Shown here: in pieces, positions 1 through 7,785 of the stretch | Layout of the letters: the number at the start of each line of letters is the position of its first letter | Numbering within the stretch: position 1 is the first letter of the stretch | Assembly (NCBI GenBank): GCA_050732575.1 | Contig: JBOHRF010000003.1 | Location: 1 to 63,451 of the forward strand | DNA: 63,451 nt | Direction of reading: 5' to 3' | Origin: JBBDWZ01 sp050732575 | Lineage (GTDB): Bacteria; Gemmatimonadota; Gemmatimonadetes; Longimicrobiales; RSA9 | Made by a program: the position numbers and the translations under genes | The notes under the pieces: generated by a model | Database searches by the model: none | What the model was told of the DNA's origin: nothing | The model's input: only the letters and a program-made list of their open reading frames with translations

Positions 1-151
1 CAACGATGTCTGGTTCGAGACCGTGGGCAAAACGCAGAGCGGCAAATGGCGGCGCACCTTCCGCGATCGCTGCCCGCAGGGTGAAGCATCGACGTCTTCC
101 GTGCCGCAACCCACCAGCCGTGACTCCCTGACGCGAGATACTGCACGATGA
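1..151 (+). CDS. 3' end of an unidentified protein (truncated by window edge)
   Basis: The window opens inside a reading frame running from base 2 to a TGA at 149-151, with 49 codons visible. The visible part begins NDVWFETVGKTQSGKWRRTF and ends in a Ser/Thr/Pro-rich, probably disordered tail. No domain can be recognised from so short a piece. The stop overlaps the ATG of the next gene as ATGA, the same arrangement used at many junctions in this window. This is the main reason for believing the frame is real and co-transcribed with the DUF1028 gene. Confidence 0.5.
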   Translation, partial: NDVWFETVGKTQSGKWRRTFRDRCPQGEASTSSVPQPTSRDSLTRDTAR

Positions 152-1125
152 AACACAACGTGCTGCTGGCGGCACTCCTGATCGGCGCCGCGCCCCTGCA
201 GGCGCAGCGCCCCGTGCACACCTACTCGATCGTGGCGCGCGATTCCGCCACCGGCCAGCTGGGCGTGGCCGTGCAATCACACTGGTTCAGCGTCGGTCCC
301 ATCGTGCCGTTTGTTGAAGCAGGTGTAGGCGCGGTGGCCACACAATCGTTCGTCGATCCGGGCTACGGCCCGCTGGGACTCGAGCTGATGCGCGCAGGCA
401 AGACCGCAGAGGAAGCACTGCGCGCAATGTTGGCCGGTGATGCCAATCCCGAGGTGCGCCAGGTTGCCTTCGTTGATGCACGCGGCAACGTGGCCGTGCA
501 CACCGGCGACAAAGCCATTGAGGCCGCCGGCCACAAACGCGGCCGCGGCTACACCGTGCAGGCCAACCTGATGTTGAAACCGACCGTGCCCGATGCCATG
601 GCGCGCGCGTTCGAATCGACGCGCGGCGATCTGACCGAACGACTGCTGGCCGCGCTGGAAGCTGCGCAGGCCGAAGGCGGCGACATCCGCGGCTCACAAT
701 CGGCCGCCATCATCGTGGTCAATGGTCGCTCGACAGGCAGACCCTGGGCCGACAAGCTCTTCGACCTGCGCGTGGAAGACAGCAAAGAGCCGCTCAAAGA
801 ATTGCGCCGCCTGGTACACCTGGCCCGCGCCTACCAGCACATGAACGCAGGCGATGATGCAGTCACACACAATGATGTGGAAACCGCGCTCAAGGAGTAC
901 GCGACTGCGCAGCAGATGGTGCCCGACTCACTCACCAATGGTGAGATGGTGTTCTGGCACGCCGTGATGATGGCCAATGTCGGCAAAGTGGAAGAATCAT
1001 TGCCGCTGTTCCGCCGCGCGTTCGCGCAGGATCCCAACTGGGCGGAATTGGTAAAGCGACTGCCGCGTGCGGGGCAGTTGCCGACTGATCCGCGGGTGGT
1101 GCAACGGATATTGTCTGTTCGTTGA
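148..1125 (+). CDS. DUF1028 family secreted protein with C-terminal TPR-like region
   Basis: 325 aa. Residues 1-20 form a signal peptide ending at about LQA-Q, so the product should be exported. Residues about 24-215 match the DUF1028 family, with the hallmark start TYSIVARDSATGQLGVAVQS followed by HWFSVG and the GVGAVATQSFV segment. The family has an Ntn-hydrolase-like fold and no established substrate. Residues about 220-325 are helical and TPR-like (paired helices ending MVPDS and AFAQDPNWAEL), an extension that DUF1028 proteins sometimes carry. The start ATG overlaps the stop of the upstream frame, suggesting coupling. Two GC-rich hairpins follow the stop. The family call is firm; the function is unknown. 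Confidence 0.88.
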   Translation: MKHNVLLAALLIGAAPLQAQRPVHTYSIVARDSATGQLGVAVQSHWFSVGPIVPFVEAGVGAVATQSFVDPGYGPLGLELMRAGKTAEEALRAMLAGDANPEVRQVAFVDARGNVAVHTGDKAIEAAGHKRGRGYTVQANLMLKPTVPDAMARAFESTRGDLTERLLAALEAAQAEGGDIRGSQSAAIIVVNGRSTGRPWADKLFDLRVEDSKEPLKELRRLVHLARAYQHMNAGDDAVTHNDVETALKEYATAQQMVPDSLTNGEMVFWHAVMMANVGKVEESLPLFRRAFAQDPNWAELVKRLPRAGQLPTDPRVVQRILSVR

Positions 1126-1203
1126 AGAGGTCGATACTCGGCACGTCAAACGCCGAGTCAGCACAATTCCTGCAAACGGTCGAGTGCACTGACGCTCGTT
1201 AAA

Positions 1204-1237
1204 GGGGGCAGTCTCATCCAACCATGGGGCTGCCCCC
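1204..1237 (+). terminator. Hairpin downstream of the DUF1028 gene
   Basis: GGGGGCAG at 1204-1211 pairs perfectly with CTGCCCCC at 1230-1237. A smaller hairpin, ACTCGGC/GCCGAGT (1136-1142 with 1152-1158), lies just before it. Neither is followed by a T-run, so a Rho-independent role is not certain. Placement directly after the stop at 1125 fits 3'-end formation. Confidence 0.4.
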
Positions 1238-1311
1238 AGTCTCATCTCATGGTTGTAGGCGATGCCATCCTCGCCTACATTCGCTCTGTACGATCCTCGA
1301 CCGAGGCACGC

Positions 1312-1887
1312 ATGGCCACGTTACCCCGGCCGCTCCGCGCGGACGACGTTCCCAACATCCCCATCGAAGATCCTGCCAGCACGGGGTAGGAGTTGGTCAA
1401 CGGCGGGCTGGTGCCGGTAATGGCCGCCAAACCGGAGCACGCCTGGCTCATGATCAGGATCGCGAGACGCCTGGATGAGCACGTTGAAAGCGCTGGGACC
1501 GGTGCGGTCTTCGGAGATGTTTGGTGCAAGCTGAACCTGTCGTACGACCGGGAGCGGTTGCGAGGCCCGGATGTCGCCTATTTCAGCAATGAGAAGCTGG
1601 CACGGCGCCACAAAGGGGATTTCTTCCGCGAGCCTCCCGACCTTGCCGTCGAATTCCACTCGGACACGAACTACCGCAAGGGCGCGGACTTCCAGCAGCG
1701 CGTGCGCGACTTCGTCGATGCGGGCACCAGACTCCTCTGGGTCATACATCCTGACCCGAAATACGCGCTGGTCTACCGCGCCGATGGCTCTGCGCGCATC
1801 GTGCGCGAGACCGATGTTCTGGATGGCGAGGATGTGTTGCCCGGATTCCAACTGGATTTGGGTGAGTTGCTGCGCCGCATTCCGTAG
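1312..1887 (+). pseudogene. Uma2-family endonuclease (DUF820), interrupted by an in-frame TAG
   Basis: Reading from the ATG at 1312 gives MATLPRPLRADDVPNIPIED, then a TAG at 1387-1389, then ELVNGGLVPV and the rest of a Uma2 domain to a stop at 1887. In the family this spot reads roughly R-Y-E-L-V-[DN]-G, so the stop has replaced a conserved aromatic codon. The remainder keeps GPDVAYF, DLAVEFHS and the LLWVIHPDPK segment, which match the PD-(D/E)XK-like core of Uma2 proteins. A rescue start at TTG 1393 would give a 164-aa protein lacking the N-terminal strand and helix. Uma2 proteins are often part of mobile or defence-like accessory DNA. The degraded genes that follow support loss of function. 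Confidence 0.75.
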
Positions 1888-1917
1888 CAACGGACACCAC
1901 CCCCCAACCGTCGATCC

Positions 1918-2165
1918 CGGTGACCTGCCCAACACCCACTTGCGCCGCGACTGGTTCCGCCTGCTCGATGAAGTTGAACGGCGAGGTTGTGGTGATCGAA
2001 CGCAAAGGGCAGCGCATTGTGATCCGGCGCGAACCGAAGTCCGAGAGCGTGCCTGACTACAGCCAGATGATCCGAGCAAAGGAAGCAGGCCAGGCAGATT
2101 CCTGGAGTTGGGAGTGGGCCGGGCCGGAATCCGAGCTTCAGGTGCGTGATCGGTCCCGCTCATGA
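1918..2165 (+). pseudogene. PHD/YefM-type antitoxin, frameshifted
   Basis: One frame reads DLPNTHLRRDWFRLLDEV up to base 1975. The next frame, from 1977, continues NGEVVVIERKGQRIVIRREP and runs to a TGA at 2163-2165. Joined, these make a typical Phd/YefM-like antitoxin pattern: a helix ending LLDEV, then GEVVVIERKG, then a tail containing PDYSQMIRAKEAGQADSW. One extra base near 1976 explains the break. The antitoxin stop overlaps the ATG of a PIN-domain toxin remnant (ATGA at 2162-2165), the usual gene order of a type II toxin-antitoxin pair. No clear start codon for the upstream frame is visible. Confidence 0.65.
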
Positions 2166-2350
2166 AGTGCATTCTGGACACGCACTTCTTTCTGTAGATC
2201 GTTCTCGACCAGGCGCGGCTCCAGGAGTTTTCCTGGCTGGATGACTATCGCCCTTGGGGTGTTTCACCGGTCTCGCTTCTGGAGACGCAGTTCCTGTCCG
2301 AAGTCGGTAGGCTCGAGCTACGATCCGCAGAATTCGCCGATGCAATTTGT
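2162..2350 (+). pseudogene. PIN-domain (VapC-like) toxin remnant
   Basis: From the ATG at 2162 the frame reads MKCILDTHFFL, then TAG at 2195-2197 where PIN proteins have Trp (TGG to TAG), then IVLDQARLQEFSWLDDYRPW and VSPVSLLETQFLSEVGRLEL. The LDTH motif contains the first catalytic Asp, and SLLETQ contains the conserved Glu. After about base 2345 the similarity stops, and the C-terminal half with the remaining acidic residues is missing, replaced by the opposite-strand fragment described next. Nonsense mutation plus truncation makes this a dead toxin, consistent with the broken antitoxin beside it. Confidence 0.68.
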
Positions 2351-2576
2351 CCAGGACAGTCATCTCGAAGCGCACCAGGTGTTTGCCGATGGGCGCTGGC
2401 TCGATGGAAAACACAGCGCGCCGATCGGTCACGACATTGATGTTGTTCACCGTGACCGAAGCACCCACGACGGGTTCTCGTCCATCCGGTCCGAACCCAC
2501 GACCCACCAATCGAGTCCTGTCCGTCTGACCGAGCGTAACCGTGGGCAGGAAAACAGCCGGGATGCAGAGCTGCAA
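2350..2576 (-). pseudogene. N-terminal fragment of a secreted protein with carboxypeptidase-regulatory-like domain
   Basis: On the minus strand the sequence reads a possible signal peptide (LQLCIPAVFLPTVTLGQ) followed by RLVGRGFGPDGREPVVGASV, VTDRRAVFSIEPAPIGKHL and VRFEM. This is the beta-sandwich CarboxypepD_reg-like repeat often found at the N-terminus of TonB-linked outer membrane proteins. Similarity ends near base 2350, where the PIN remnant begins on the other strand, so the two fragments appear joined by a deletion. A TTG at 2576-2574 is the only plausible start near the signal peptide. It is too short to be a functional member. Confidence 0.5.
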
Positions 2577-2741
2577 TCTCCTAGATGACCACGCGAGCGA
2601 GGTTGGCCGCCATGTGACGCACCGCAGCCAGCAAGGACAAGCAACGGATATGACGCTTGCGATTGGTGCTTTGCGCACCAGCGCAAAACTGTATGAGTTA
2701 GCGACGATGCGCTCCGAGTTTACGCGTCTCGCGTCACGCGC
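2577..2741. other. Gap with no gene recognised
   Basis: Between the broken-gene island and the B12 promoter no convincing frame, repeat or hairpin was found. Short open frames exist but show no similarity to a known family and no ribosome-binding site. Confidence 0.4.
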
Positions 2742-2769
2742 TTGCGCTTCTGCGCCAATCCGGTAGACT
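2742..2769 (+). promoter_or_regulatory. Candidate promoter of the B12 uptake operon
   Basis: TTGCGC at 2742-2747 and TAGACT at 2764-2769 are separated by 16 bases and sit just upstream of the cobalamin riboswitch. The match to the sigma-70 consensus is moderate. Position is the main support. Confidence 0.35.
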
Positions 2770-2774
2770 TACCA

Positions 2775-3041
2775 TGACAGAAACGAACGAGGCCTTCCGG
2801 AAGTCCGGTGCAAGACCGGCGCGGCCCCGCCACTGTAAGAGGCCCGACGCGATCGTCGGTGTAGCGCACTCGAGAAACCACTGGGCAAGAAAGCCTGGGA
2901 AGGTGAGTGACGCTGCCTCGAGCCAGGAGACCGGCTCCGTTCGTTCCCGCTGACTTACCTCTCGCTGGGAGGGGTACGGGGACGCGCGTAATTGTTTGCG
3001 CACATCACCCGCCCTTCCCTGTTGGAAGGACGGGTTTTTTG
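2775..3041 (+). promoter_or_regulatory. Cobalamin riboswitch with expression platform
   Basis: The aptamer contains the hallmark blocks of the class: AAGTCCGGTGCAAGACCGG (2801-2819), the GCCACTGTAA block (2829-2838), CCACTGGGC with CCTGGGAAGG (2878-2903), and a B12 box, GAGCCAGGAGACCGGC (2920-2935). The expression platform shows two competing pairings. GGGAGGGG at 2967-2974 can pair with CCCTTCCC at 3012-3019, or the latter can form the 5' arm of the terminator at 3008-3034. By family precedent, bound cobalamin favours the terminator and shuts off the operon. It controls btuF, btuC, btuD and btuB, which fits B12 uptake exactly. Confidence 0.93.
3008..3040 (+). terminator. Riboswitch terminator that also holds the btuF ribosome-binding site
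   Basis: CCCGCCCTTCC (3008-3018) pairs with GGAAGGACGGG (3024-3034) with a single mismatch around a CTGTT loop, followed by TTTTTT at 3035-3040. The 3' arm contains GGAAGGA, the only Shine-Dalgarno-like sequence in front of btuF. The hairpin could therefore block both transcription and translation. Confidence 0.8.
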
Positions 3042-3962
3042 CGCCTACAATGCGCGGTTGCGTTCGTCCTGCTCGCGGGAGCGGGCGGCGCACTGGGCGC
3101 GTGCGACACACGCGCGCGTGATGCAGGTAATGCGGTTGCTGATACCCTCCGGGTGCGCGACCACGCGGACCGCATGGTGCAGCTGGCGGCGCCGGCGCAA
3201 CGCGTGGTGTGTCTGATGCCGGCCGTGACCGACATGCTGCTCGCGATCGGGGCGCAGGATCGTCTGATTGCGCGCACGCAGTGGGACACCGATGCCCGCA
3301 TCGCGCATCTGCCCAGCACGGGCAATGCGCTCATGCCCAGTGTGGAGTGGGTGGCCGCGCAGAATCCCGACCTGGTGATAGCCTGGCCCGATCAGCCCAC
3401 ACGATCCGTGGTAGGACGCCTCTCCGCCATGGGCATCCCTGTGTACAACGCCATCACGGAAACCATTGAAGACGCGGTACGCACCGCGCGCGACCTGGGC
3501 GTGCTGCTGGCCATGCAGTCCGCGGCTGATTCCGTTGTACGCAGCATAGAAGCCGATCTGCAAGCCATCCGCACGTCCGTGCAGTCCAATGCGCGCGTGC
3601 CCGTGGCCTACGTGCTTTCGCTGGATCCGCCCATGATCGCAGGACCCGGCACGTTCATTGGACAACTGATCGATGTGGCGGGCGGTGAAAATGTGTTCAG
3701 CGATCTGCGCGTGAACTGGCCGCAAGTCAGCTTGGAAGAGCTGGTGCGGCGCGATCCGCAGGCCATCGTGATAGCGCAGGAGCAGGGCGGCGACAACGCG
3801 CGCGATCGTATGCGCACGCTGCCTGGCTGGCGCGAGCTGGGTGCCGTGCGGAACGGCCGTGTGCTGGTGGCTGATGTGAGTCTGTTCAATCGCGCGGGGC
3901 CGAACCTGCCGCTGGCCGCGCGCGCGCTTGCCCGGTTTCTGCACCCGGGAGCGCGGCCATGA
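3039..3962 (+). CDS. btuF: Vitamin B12 ABC transporter substrate-binding lipoprotein BtuF
   Basis: About 307 aa, binding cobalamin outside the inner membrane and delivering it to BtuCD. An N-terminal hydrophobic stretch ends in the lipobox LGAC (about residue 20), so it is probably a lipoprotein. The body is a class III periplasmic binding fold, with RVVCLMPAVTDMLLAIGAQD near the start and a conserved TLPGWRELGAVRNGRV segment near the end. The in-frame start is a TTG at 3039 with GGAAGGA eight bases upstream. The nearby ATG at 3050 is in another frame. No better start exists after the riboswitch. The stop overlaps the btuC ATG (3959-3962). Function is supported by riboswitch, operon and family together. 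Confidence 0.88.
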   Translation: MRLQCAVAFVLLAGAGGALGACDTRARDAGNAVADTLRVRDHADRMVQLAAPAQRVVCLMPAVTDMLLAIGAQDRLIARTQWDTDARIAHLPSTGNALMPSVEWVAAQNPDLVIAWPDQPTRSVVGRLSAMGIPVYNAITETIEDAVRTARDLGVLLAMQSAADSVVRSIEADLQAIRTSVQSNARVPVAYVLSLDPPMIAGPGTFIGQLIDVAGGENVFSDLRVNWPQVSLEELVRRDPQAIVIAQEQGGDNARDRMRTLPGWRELGAVRNGRVLVADVSLFNRAGPNLPLAARALARFLHPGARP

Positions 3963-4954
3963 ACGTGCGCTCGCGTTCTACGGGCATCGTGCTGCTGGCC
4001 GTGGCCGTCCTGGCCATGATCGTGCTCAGTGTTGCGGTGGGTGCTGCGGGACTGCCGTTGTCACGCGTGGTCGACACATTGCTCGGGAACGGTACCTCCT
4101 CCGAGCGCGCCATTGTGCTCGACTTGCGCCTGCCGCGCGCACTGCTTGGCCTGCTGGTAGGCGGTTCGCTGGCACTGAGCGGTACGGTGTTCCAGGCGCT
4201 GCTACGCAATCCGCTGGCCGAGCCGTACGTGCTGGGTGTGTCCGGTGGTGCCGCGGTGGGCGCGGTGAGCGCTATCGTATTGGGCGTGCACCAACGCGCA
4301 CCTGCACTCGTACCCATGGCCGCTCTGGTCACTGCGCTGCTCTCCATTTTGCTCGTGCTGCGTATTGCTCTACAGGTCGGCCGCGCACTGGACAGCCGCA
4401 TCCTGTTGCTGGCCGGAGTGATCGTGGCCGCGTTCTTCAACGCCATCATTTTATTGCTGCTGACGCTGGCCGATGTGGAAACCTTTCACTCCGCCGTGTT
4501 CTGGTTGATGGGCAGTCTCACGGGCGCCAGCTGGCAGGCCGGCCTGCTCATCGCCGCTTACATCATTCCTGCCATCGTGATTGTGCTCGCGCTCGCGCGG
4601 CCGCTCAATCTGTTGGCCGCGGGTGAAGAAATCGCGCTGCACCTGGGCGTGCGCGTGACGCGTGTGCGAACCATTGCCTTCGTAGTCGCTTCGCTGCTGG
4701 TCGCTGTTAGCGTTGCTGCCTGCGGCGTGATCGGCTTCGTGGGTCTGATCGTGCCCCACGCATTACGCATCGTGTGGGGCGGTGAGCACCGCTTCCTGCT
4801 GGTGGCCAGCTTCCTGGCAGGCGGCGCGTTCCTTTTGCTGGCCGACACGGGCGCACGCACGCTGGCCGCGCCCACGGAATTGCCGGTAGGTGTCATCACC
4901 GCGCTGGTAGGTGTGCCTCTCTTCGTGTTGCTGCTGCGGCGGAGACTGGCATGA
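3959..4954 (+). CDS. btuC: Vitamin B12 ABC transporter permease BtuC (FecCD family)
   Basis: 331 aa, the inner-membrane channel subunit of the B12 importer. About nine to ten hydrophobic segments are visible, the first at residues 8-30 and the last near 310-328. The FecCD-family core is present: LRLPRALLGLLVGGSLALSG near residue 50, then NPLAEPYVLGVSGGAA, and GFVGLIVPHALRI near residue 260. The start ATG overlaps the btuF stop, and the stop overlaps the btuD ATG (4951-4954). Iron-siderophore permeases are close relatives, but the cobalamin riboswitch upstream decides the substrate. Confidence 0.9.
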   Translation: MNVRSRSTGIVLLAVAVLAMIVLSVAVGAAGLPLSRVVDTLLGNGTSSERAIVLDLRLPRALLGLLVGGSLALSGTVFQALLRNPLAEPYVLGVSGGAAVGAVSAIVLGVHQRAPALVPMAALVTALLSILLVLRIALQVGRALDSRILLLAGVIVAAFFNAIILLLLTLADVETFHSAVFWLMGSLTGASWQAGLLIAAYIIPAIVIVLALARPLNLLAAGEEIALHLGVRVTRVRTIAFVVASLLVAVSVAACGVIGFVGLIVPHALRIVWGGEHRFLLVASFLAGGAFLLLADTGARTLAAPTELPVGVITALVGVPLFVLLLRRRLA

Positions 4955-5793
4955 GTGCTCTCTTCGCCGCCCGGGACCTGCACTACCACTATCCCGTGCA
5001 CACGCAGGACGCTGTGCGCGCGATTACGCTCACACTCCCCGCGGGCGAGGTCTGCGCCATTCTCGGTCCCAACGGCTCTGGCAAGTCGACGCTGCTCAAG
5101 CTGCTGCTCGGTGTACTCGAACCGACCATCGGTTCAGCGCACTATCGCGATCGGCCGGCCACGGCCTGGGATCGACGTGCGCTGGCGCGCGAAATCGGAG
5201 TGGTGCCGCAGCTCGAGGATGTGCTGTTCCCCTTTGCCGTGCGCGAGCTGGTAGCCATGGGCCGTTACCCGCATCTCGGTCCGTGGCAGAGCGAGCGCAA
5301 CATCGACCGTCAGGCCATCGCACAGGCCATGGCGCGGTGCGCCGTTACCGACCTGGCCGAGCGCTCCATGTTTCAGCTTTCTGGTGGTGAACGCCAGCGC
5401 GTGCGGGTGGCGCGTGCGCTGGCGCAGGAACCGCGAACGCTGGTGCTGGATGAGCCCACGGCCGCGCTCGACATTGCCCATGAGATGGCGCTGTTCGAGC
5501 TGATAGCCGAATTGTGCGTGCGCGATGGTGTGACCGTGATTGCCGCCACGCACAACCTGAACCTGGCCGCCCGGTTTGCCAGCCGCATCGTCTTGCTGTC
5601 CGATGGCGCCCTGGCCGCGCAGGGCGCACCCGCCGAAGTACTCACGTCAACAACCATCGAAACCGTGTATCGCTGGCCGGTGCGCGTGCTGCAGCACGCC
5701 GGACCCGGTCCCGATCGCGGCGCACCACAAGTCGTGCCGCTCCGTATGGAGCGGCCATCCAACGCACCCACCCATCAGGCAGAAAACCCATGA
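4951..5793 (+). CDS. btuD: Vitamin B12 ABC transporter ATP-binding protein BtuD
   Basis: 280 aa, the ATPase that powers B12 import. Visible motifs are Walker A GPNGSGKST (residues about 40-48), signature LSGGERQRVRVARAL (about 145), Walker B LVLDEPTAALD (about 164) and the H-loop ATHN (about 197). The PHLGPWQSE segment after the Q-loop is typical of FepC/BtuD-like ATPases. Its start overlaps the btuC stop and its stop overlaps the receptor ATG (5790-5793). The last 40 residues are Pro-rich and poorly conserved. Confidence 0.9.
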   Translation: MSALFAARDLHYHYPVHTQDAVRAITLTLPAGEVCAILGPNGSGKSTLLKLLLGVLEPTIGSAHYRDRPATAWDRRALAREIGVVPQLEDVLFPFAVRELVAMGRYPHLGPWQSERNIDRQAIAQAMARCAVTDLAERSMFQLSGGERQRVRVARALAQEPRTLVLDEPTAALDIAHEMALFELIAELCVRDGVTVIAATHNLNLAARFASRIVLLSDGALAAQGAPAEVLTSTTIETVYRWPVRVLQHAGPGPDRGAPQVVPLRMERPSNAPTHQAENP

Positions 5794-7781
5794 CCAAAAT
5801 TCGCCGTGTCCTGCTCTTTGGTGTCATCGCGCCCGTGGCGTTGCAGACGCAACTGGTGGCGCAAACTGCGCCCGACACATTCCGCTTGAAGGAAGTCGTG
5901 GTGACCGCCATGAAGGTGGCGGTCCCTCGCTCCGCTACCACCGCAACCATGACCATTCTGAGCGGTGATTCCCTGCGCCAGCGCGGCCTGCGCACGGTGG
6001 CCGAGGCCCTGCGTCAGACGCCCAGCGCGGCCGTAGTACAGAGTGGCAGCCAGGGCGCCCTTACTTCGCTGTTCCTGCGCGGCGGTGAAAGTGACTACGT
6101 GCAAGTCTTGATCGATGGTGTGCGCGTCAACCAGCCGGGCGGCGTCTACGACTGGTCCAATCTCACGCTGGACAATGTGGAACGCATCGAGATCGTGCGC
6201 GGACCGGTCAGTGTGCTGTACGGCTCCGATGCCGTTACCGGCGTAGTGCAGATCTTCACGCGCGCGGGCACGGCACCGCAGCTGCGCCTGCGCGTGGGTG
6301 GTGGTATGGGCGCACGCGCAGTACCGGACTCACTGCGCGAGCGCAGCTATGGTACGCGCACGCTCAGTGCCGAACTGGGCGGGCGCGCCGGCGCTCTCTC
6401 CTACACGACCGGCATCGGCCACAGCGGTTCGGACGGCCTCTACGCCTTTAACAATGGCTACGCTAACACGACGGCCAGCCTGCGCAGCGATCTGGCCTTG
6501 AGCCGGGGCAGCACGTTGAGCTGGACCGCGCGTTACATGCGCTCGGAGTTTCACTATCCGACCGACGGCAATGGCAACCTTGTCGATCGCAACCAATTCA
6601 GACGCAATGAAGCGTTCACCACGGGCCTGGATTGGTCGGTCCGCGTGCGCCAGAACGTGCGTGTGGGCGTGCGTGGCGGGGTGAATCACAATCTGGATCG
6701 CAACATTGATGATCCGGATGGCCCTGCCGATACGCTCGGTACCTTCACATCCCAGAGCCGGAACCGGCTGCGCCGTTCCTTCGTTGAAGCCAGCACGCAC
6801 TTCCAGCCGCATGATGGTACGGTATTCAGCCTGGGCGCCGAGCTGGAGCAGCAAGAGGATGTGAATCGCTATGACTCCGATGGCGTCTTCGGTCCTTTCA
6901 GTTCGCGCTTTGGCAAGGATAGAACGAACCGTAGTGTTTACGGCCAGGCGGTTCACGCATGGGATCGGTTCACTCTGAATGCTGGATTGCGCGTCGATGC
7001 CAATGACCGCTTTGGCGACTTCCTGACCTACCGTGCCGGTGCCGCACTGCAGCCCTGGTCCCGGACGCGCCTGCGCGTTGCCGGCGGTACCGCCTTCAAG
7101 GAGCCGACCTTCTTCGAGAACTACGCGGAAGGCTTCACGCGCGGCAATCCAGCGCTGGAACCCGAGCACTCGCGTAGCGTCGAGTTCGGCCTCGAGCAAA
7201 CGCTGCCCGGTACACTGGGCGTGGTGCAGGTCACGCACTTTCGCCAGCGCTTCCGCGATCTCATCCAGTACGTCTCGCGTGCCTTCGGTTCCACGGAGCC
7301 GAACTACCAGAACATAACCGCGGCCAATGCGCTGGGTACGGAGTTGGAGTGGTCGCTCACCGCCCTACCCAACATCGGTATCACCGGGTCGGTTACCAGG
7401 CTCGAGACCAGGGCGCTGGAGGCTGATGTAGAGGATCCCGCGTTTGAGCCCGGCGCACAACTGTTGCGCCGACCCGAGTGGCTGGCCAACATCGCCGCCA
7501 GCTACACACGCGGCAATGTCTCGCTGGAATCACGCTGGTACTACGTGGGCGAACGCGCCGACCTGAGCTTTGCCAGCTTCCCGGCCGAGCGCGTGACACT
7601 CGACGCGTACAACAAGCTCGACCTGACGGCCACGTTGCACACGCGTGCCCTTGGCTCGAGCCCGTTGCTGCTCACCTTGCGCCTGGAGAATCTGTTCGAT
7701 CGGAAGTACCAGGAGATTCTGAATTACGCTGCGCGTGGACGCAGCTTATGGCTGGGGTTGGAGACCACGCTGGGTTGGTAA
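5790..7781 (+). CDS. btuB: TonB-dependent outer membrane receptor for cobalamin, BtuB-like
   Basis: About 663 aa. It imports B12 across the outer membrane using TonB energy. A signal peptide (MTKIRRVLLFGVIAPVALQ, cleavage near VAQ) is followed by KEVVVTA, which can serve as a TonB box. The plug domain (residues about 45-160) contains VQSGSQGALTSLFLRGGESD, VQVLIDGVRVNQP and ERIEIVRGPVSVLYGSDAVTG. The rest is a 22-strand-type barrel ending in an aromatic residue (LGLETTLGW). The ATG at 5790 overlaps the btuD stop and places the signal peptide correctly; a longer open frame upstream overlaps btuD and is not real. Having the receptor in the same riboswitch-controlled operon makes a four-gene, two-membrane uptake unit. 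Confidence 0.9.
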   Translation: MTKIRRVLLFGVIAPVALQTQLVAQTAPDTFRLKEVVVTAMKVAVPRSATTATMTILSGDSLRQRGLRTVAEALRQTPSAAVVQSGSQGALTSLFLRGGESDYVQVLIDGVRVNQPGGVYDWSNLTLDNVERIEIVRGPVSVLYGSDAVTGVVQIFTRAGTAPQLRLRVGGGMGARAVPDSLRERSYGTRTLSAELGGRAGALSYTTGIGHSGSDGLYAFNNGYANTTASLRSDLALSRGSTLSWTARYMRSEFHYPTDGNGNLVDRNQFRRNEAFTTGLDWSVRVRQNVRVGVRGGVNHNLDRNIDDPDGPADTLGTFTSQSRNRLRRSFVEASTHFQPHDGTVFSLGAELEQQEDVNRYDSDGVFGPFSSRFGKDRTNRSVYGQAVHAWDRFTLNAGLRVDANDRFGDFLTYRAGAALQPWSRTRLRVAGGTAFKEPTFFENYAEGFTRGNPALEPEHSRSVEFGLEQTLPGTLGVVQVTHFRQRFRDLIQYVSRAFGSTEPNYQNITAANALGTELEWSLTALPNIGITGSVTRLETRALEADVEDPAFEPGAQLLRRPEWLANIAASYTRGNVSLESRWYYVGERADLSFASFPAERVTLDAYNKLDLTATLHTRALGSSPLLLTLRLENLFDRKYQEILNYAARGRSLWLGLETTLGW

Positions 7782-7785
7782 AAAA

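Noticed and set aside
1312..2576. Insertion sequence or integron remains
   Set aside because: No transposase, integrase, terminal inverted repeats or target duplication could be seen; the island consists only of decayed cellular or toxin-antitoxin genes.
2241..2588. Plus-strand open frame of 115 codons over the broken surface-protein fragment
   Set aside because: The opposite strand carries the recognisable domain; the plus-strand frame has no similarity or ribosome site.
3050..3052. ATG as btuF start
   Set aside because: It is not in the BtuF reading frame and leads to no signal peptide or domain.
5514..5789. N-terminal extension of the TonB receptor inside btuD
   Set aside because: It overlaps conserved btuD sequence in another frame; the ATG at 5790 gives a proper signal peptide and an ATGA junction.
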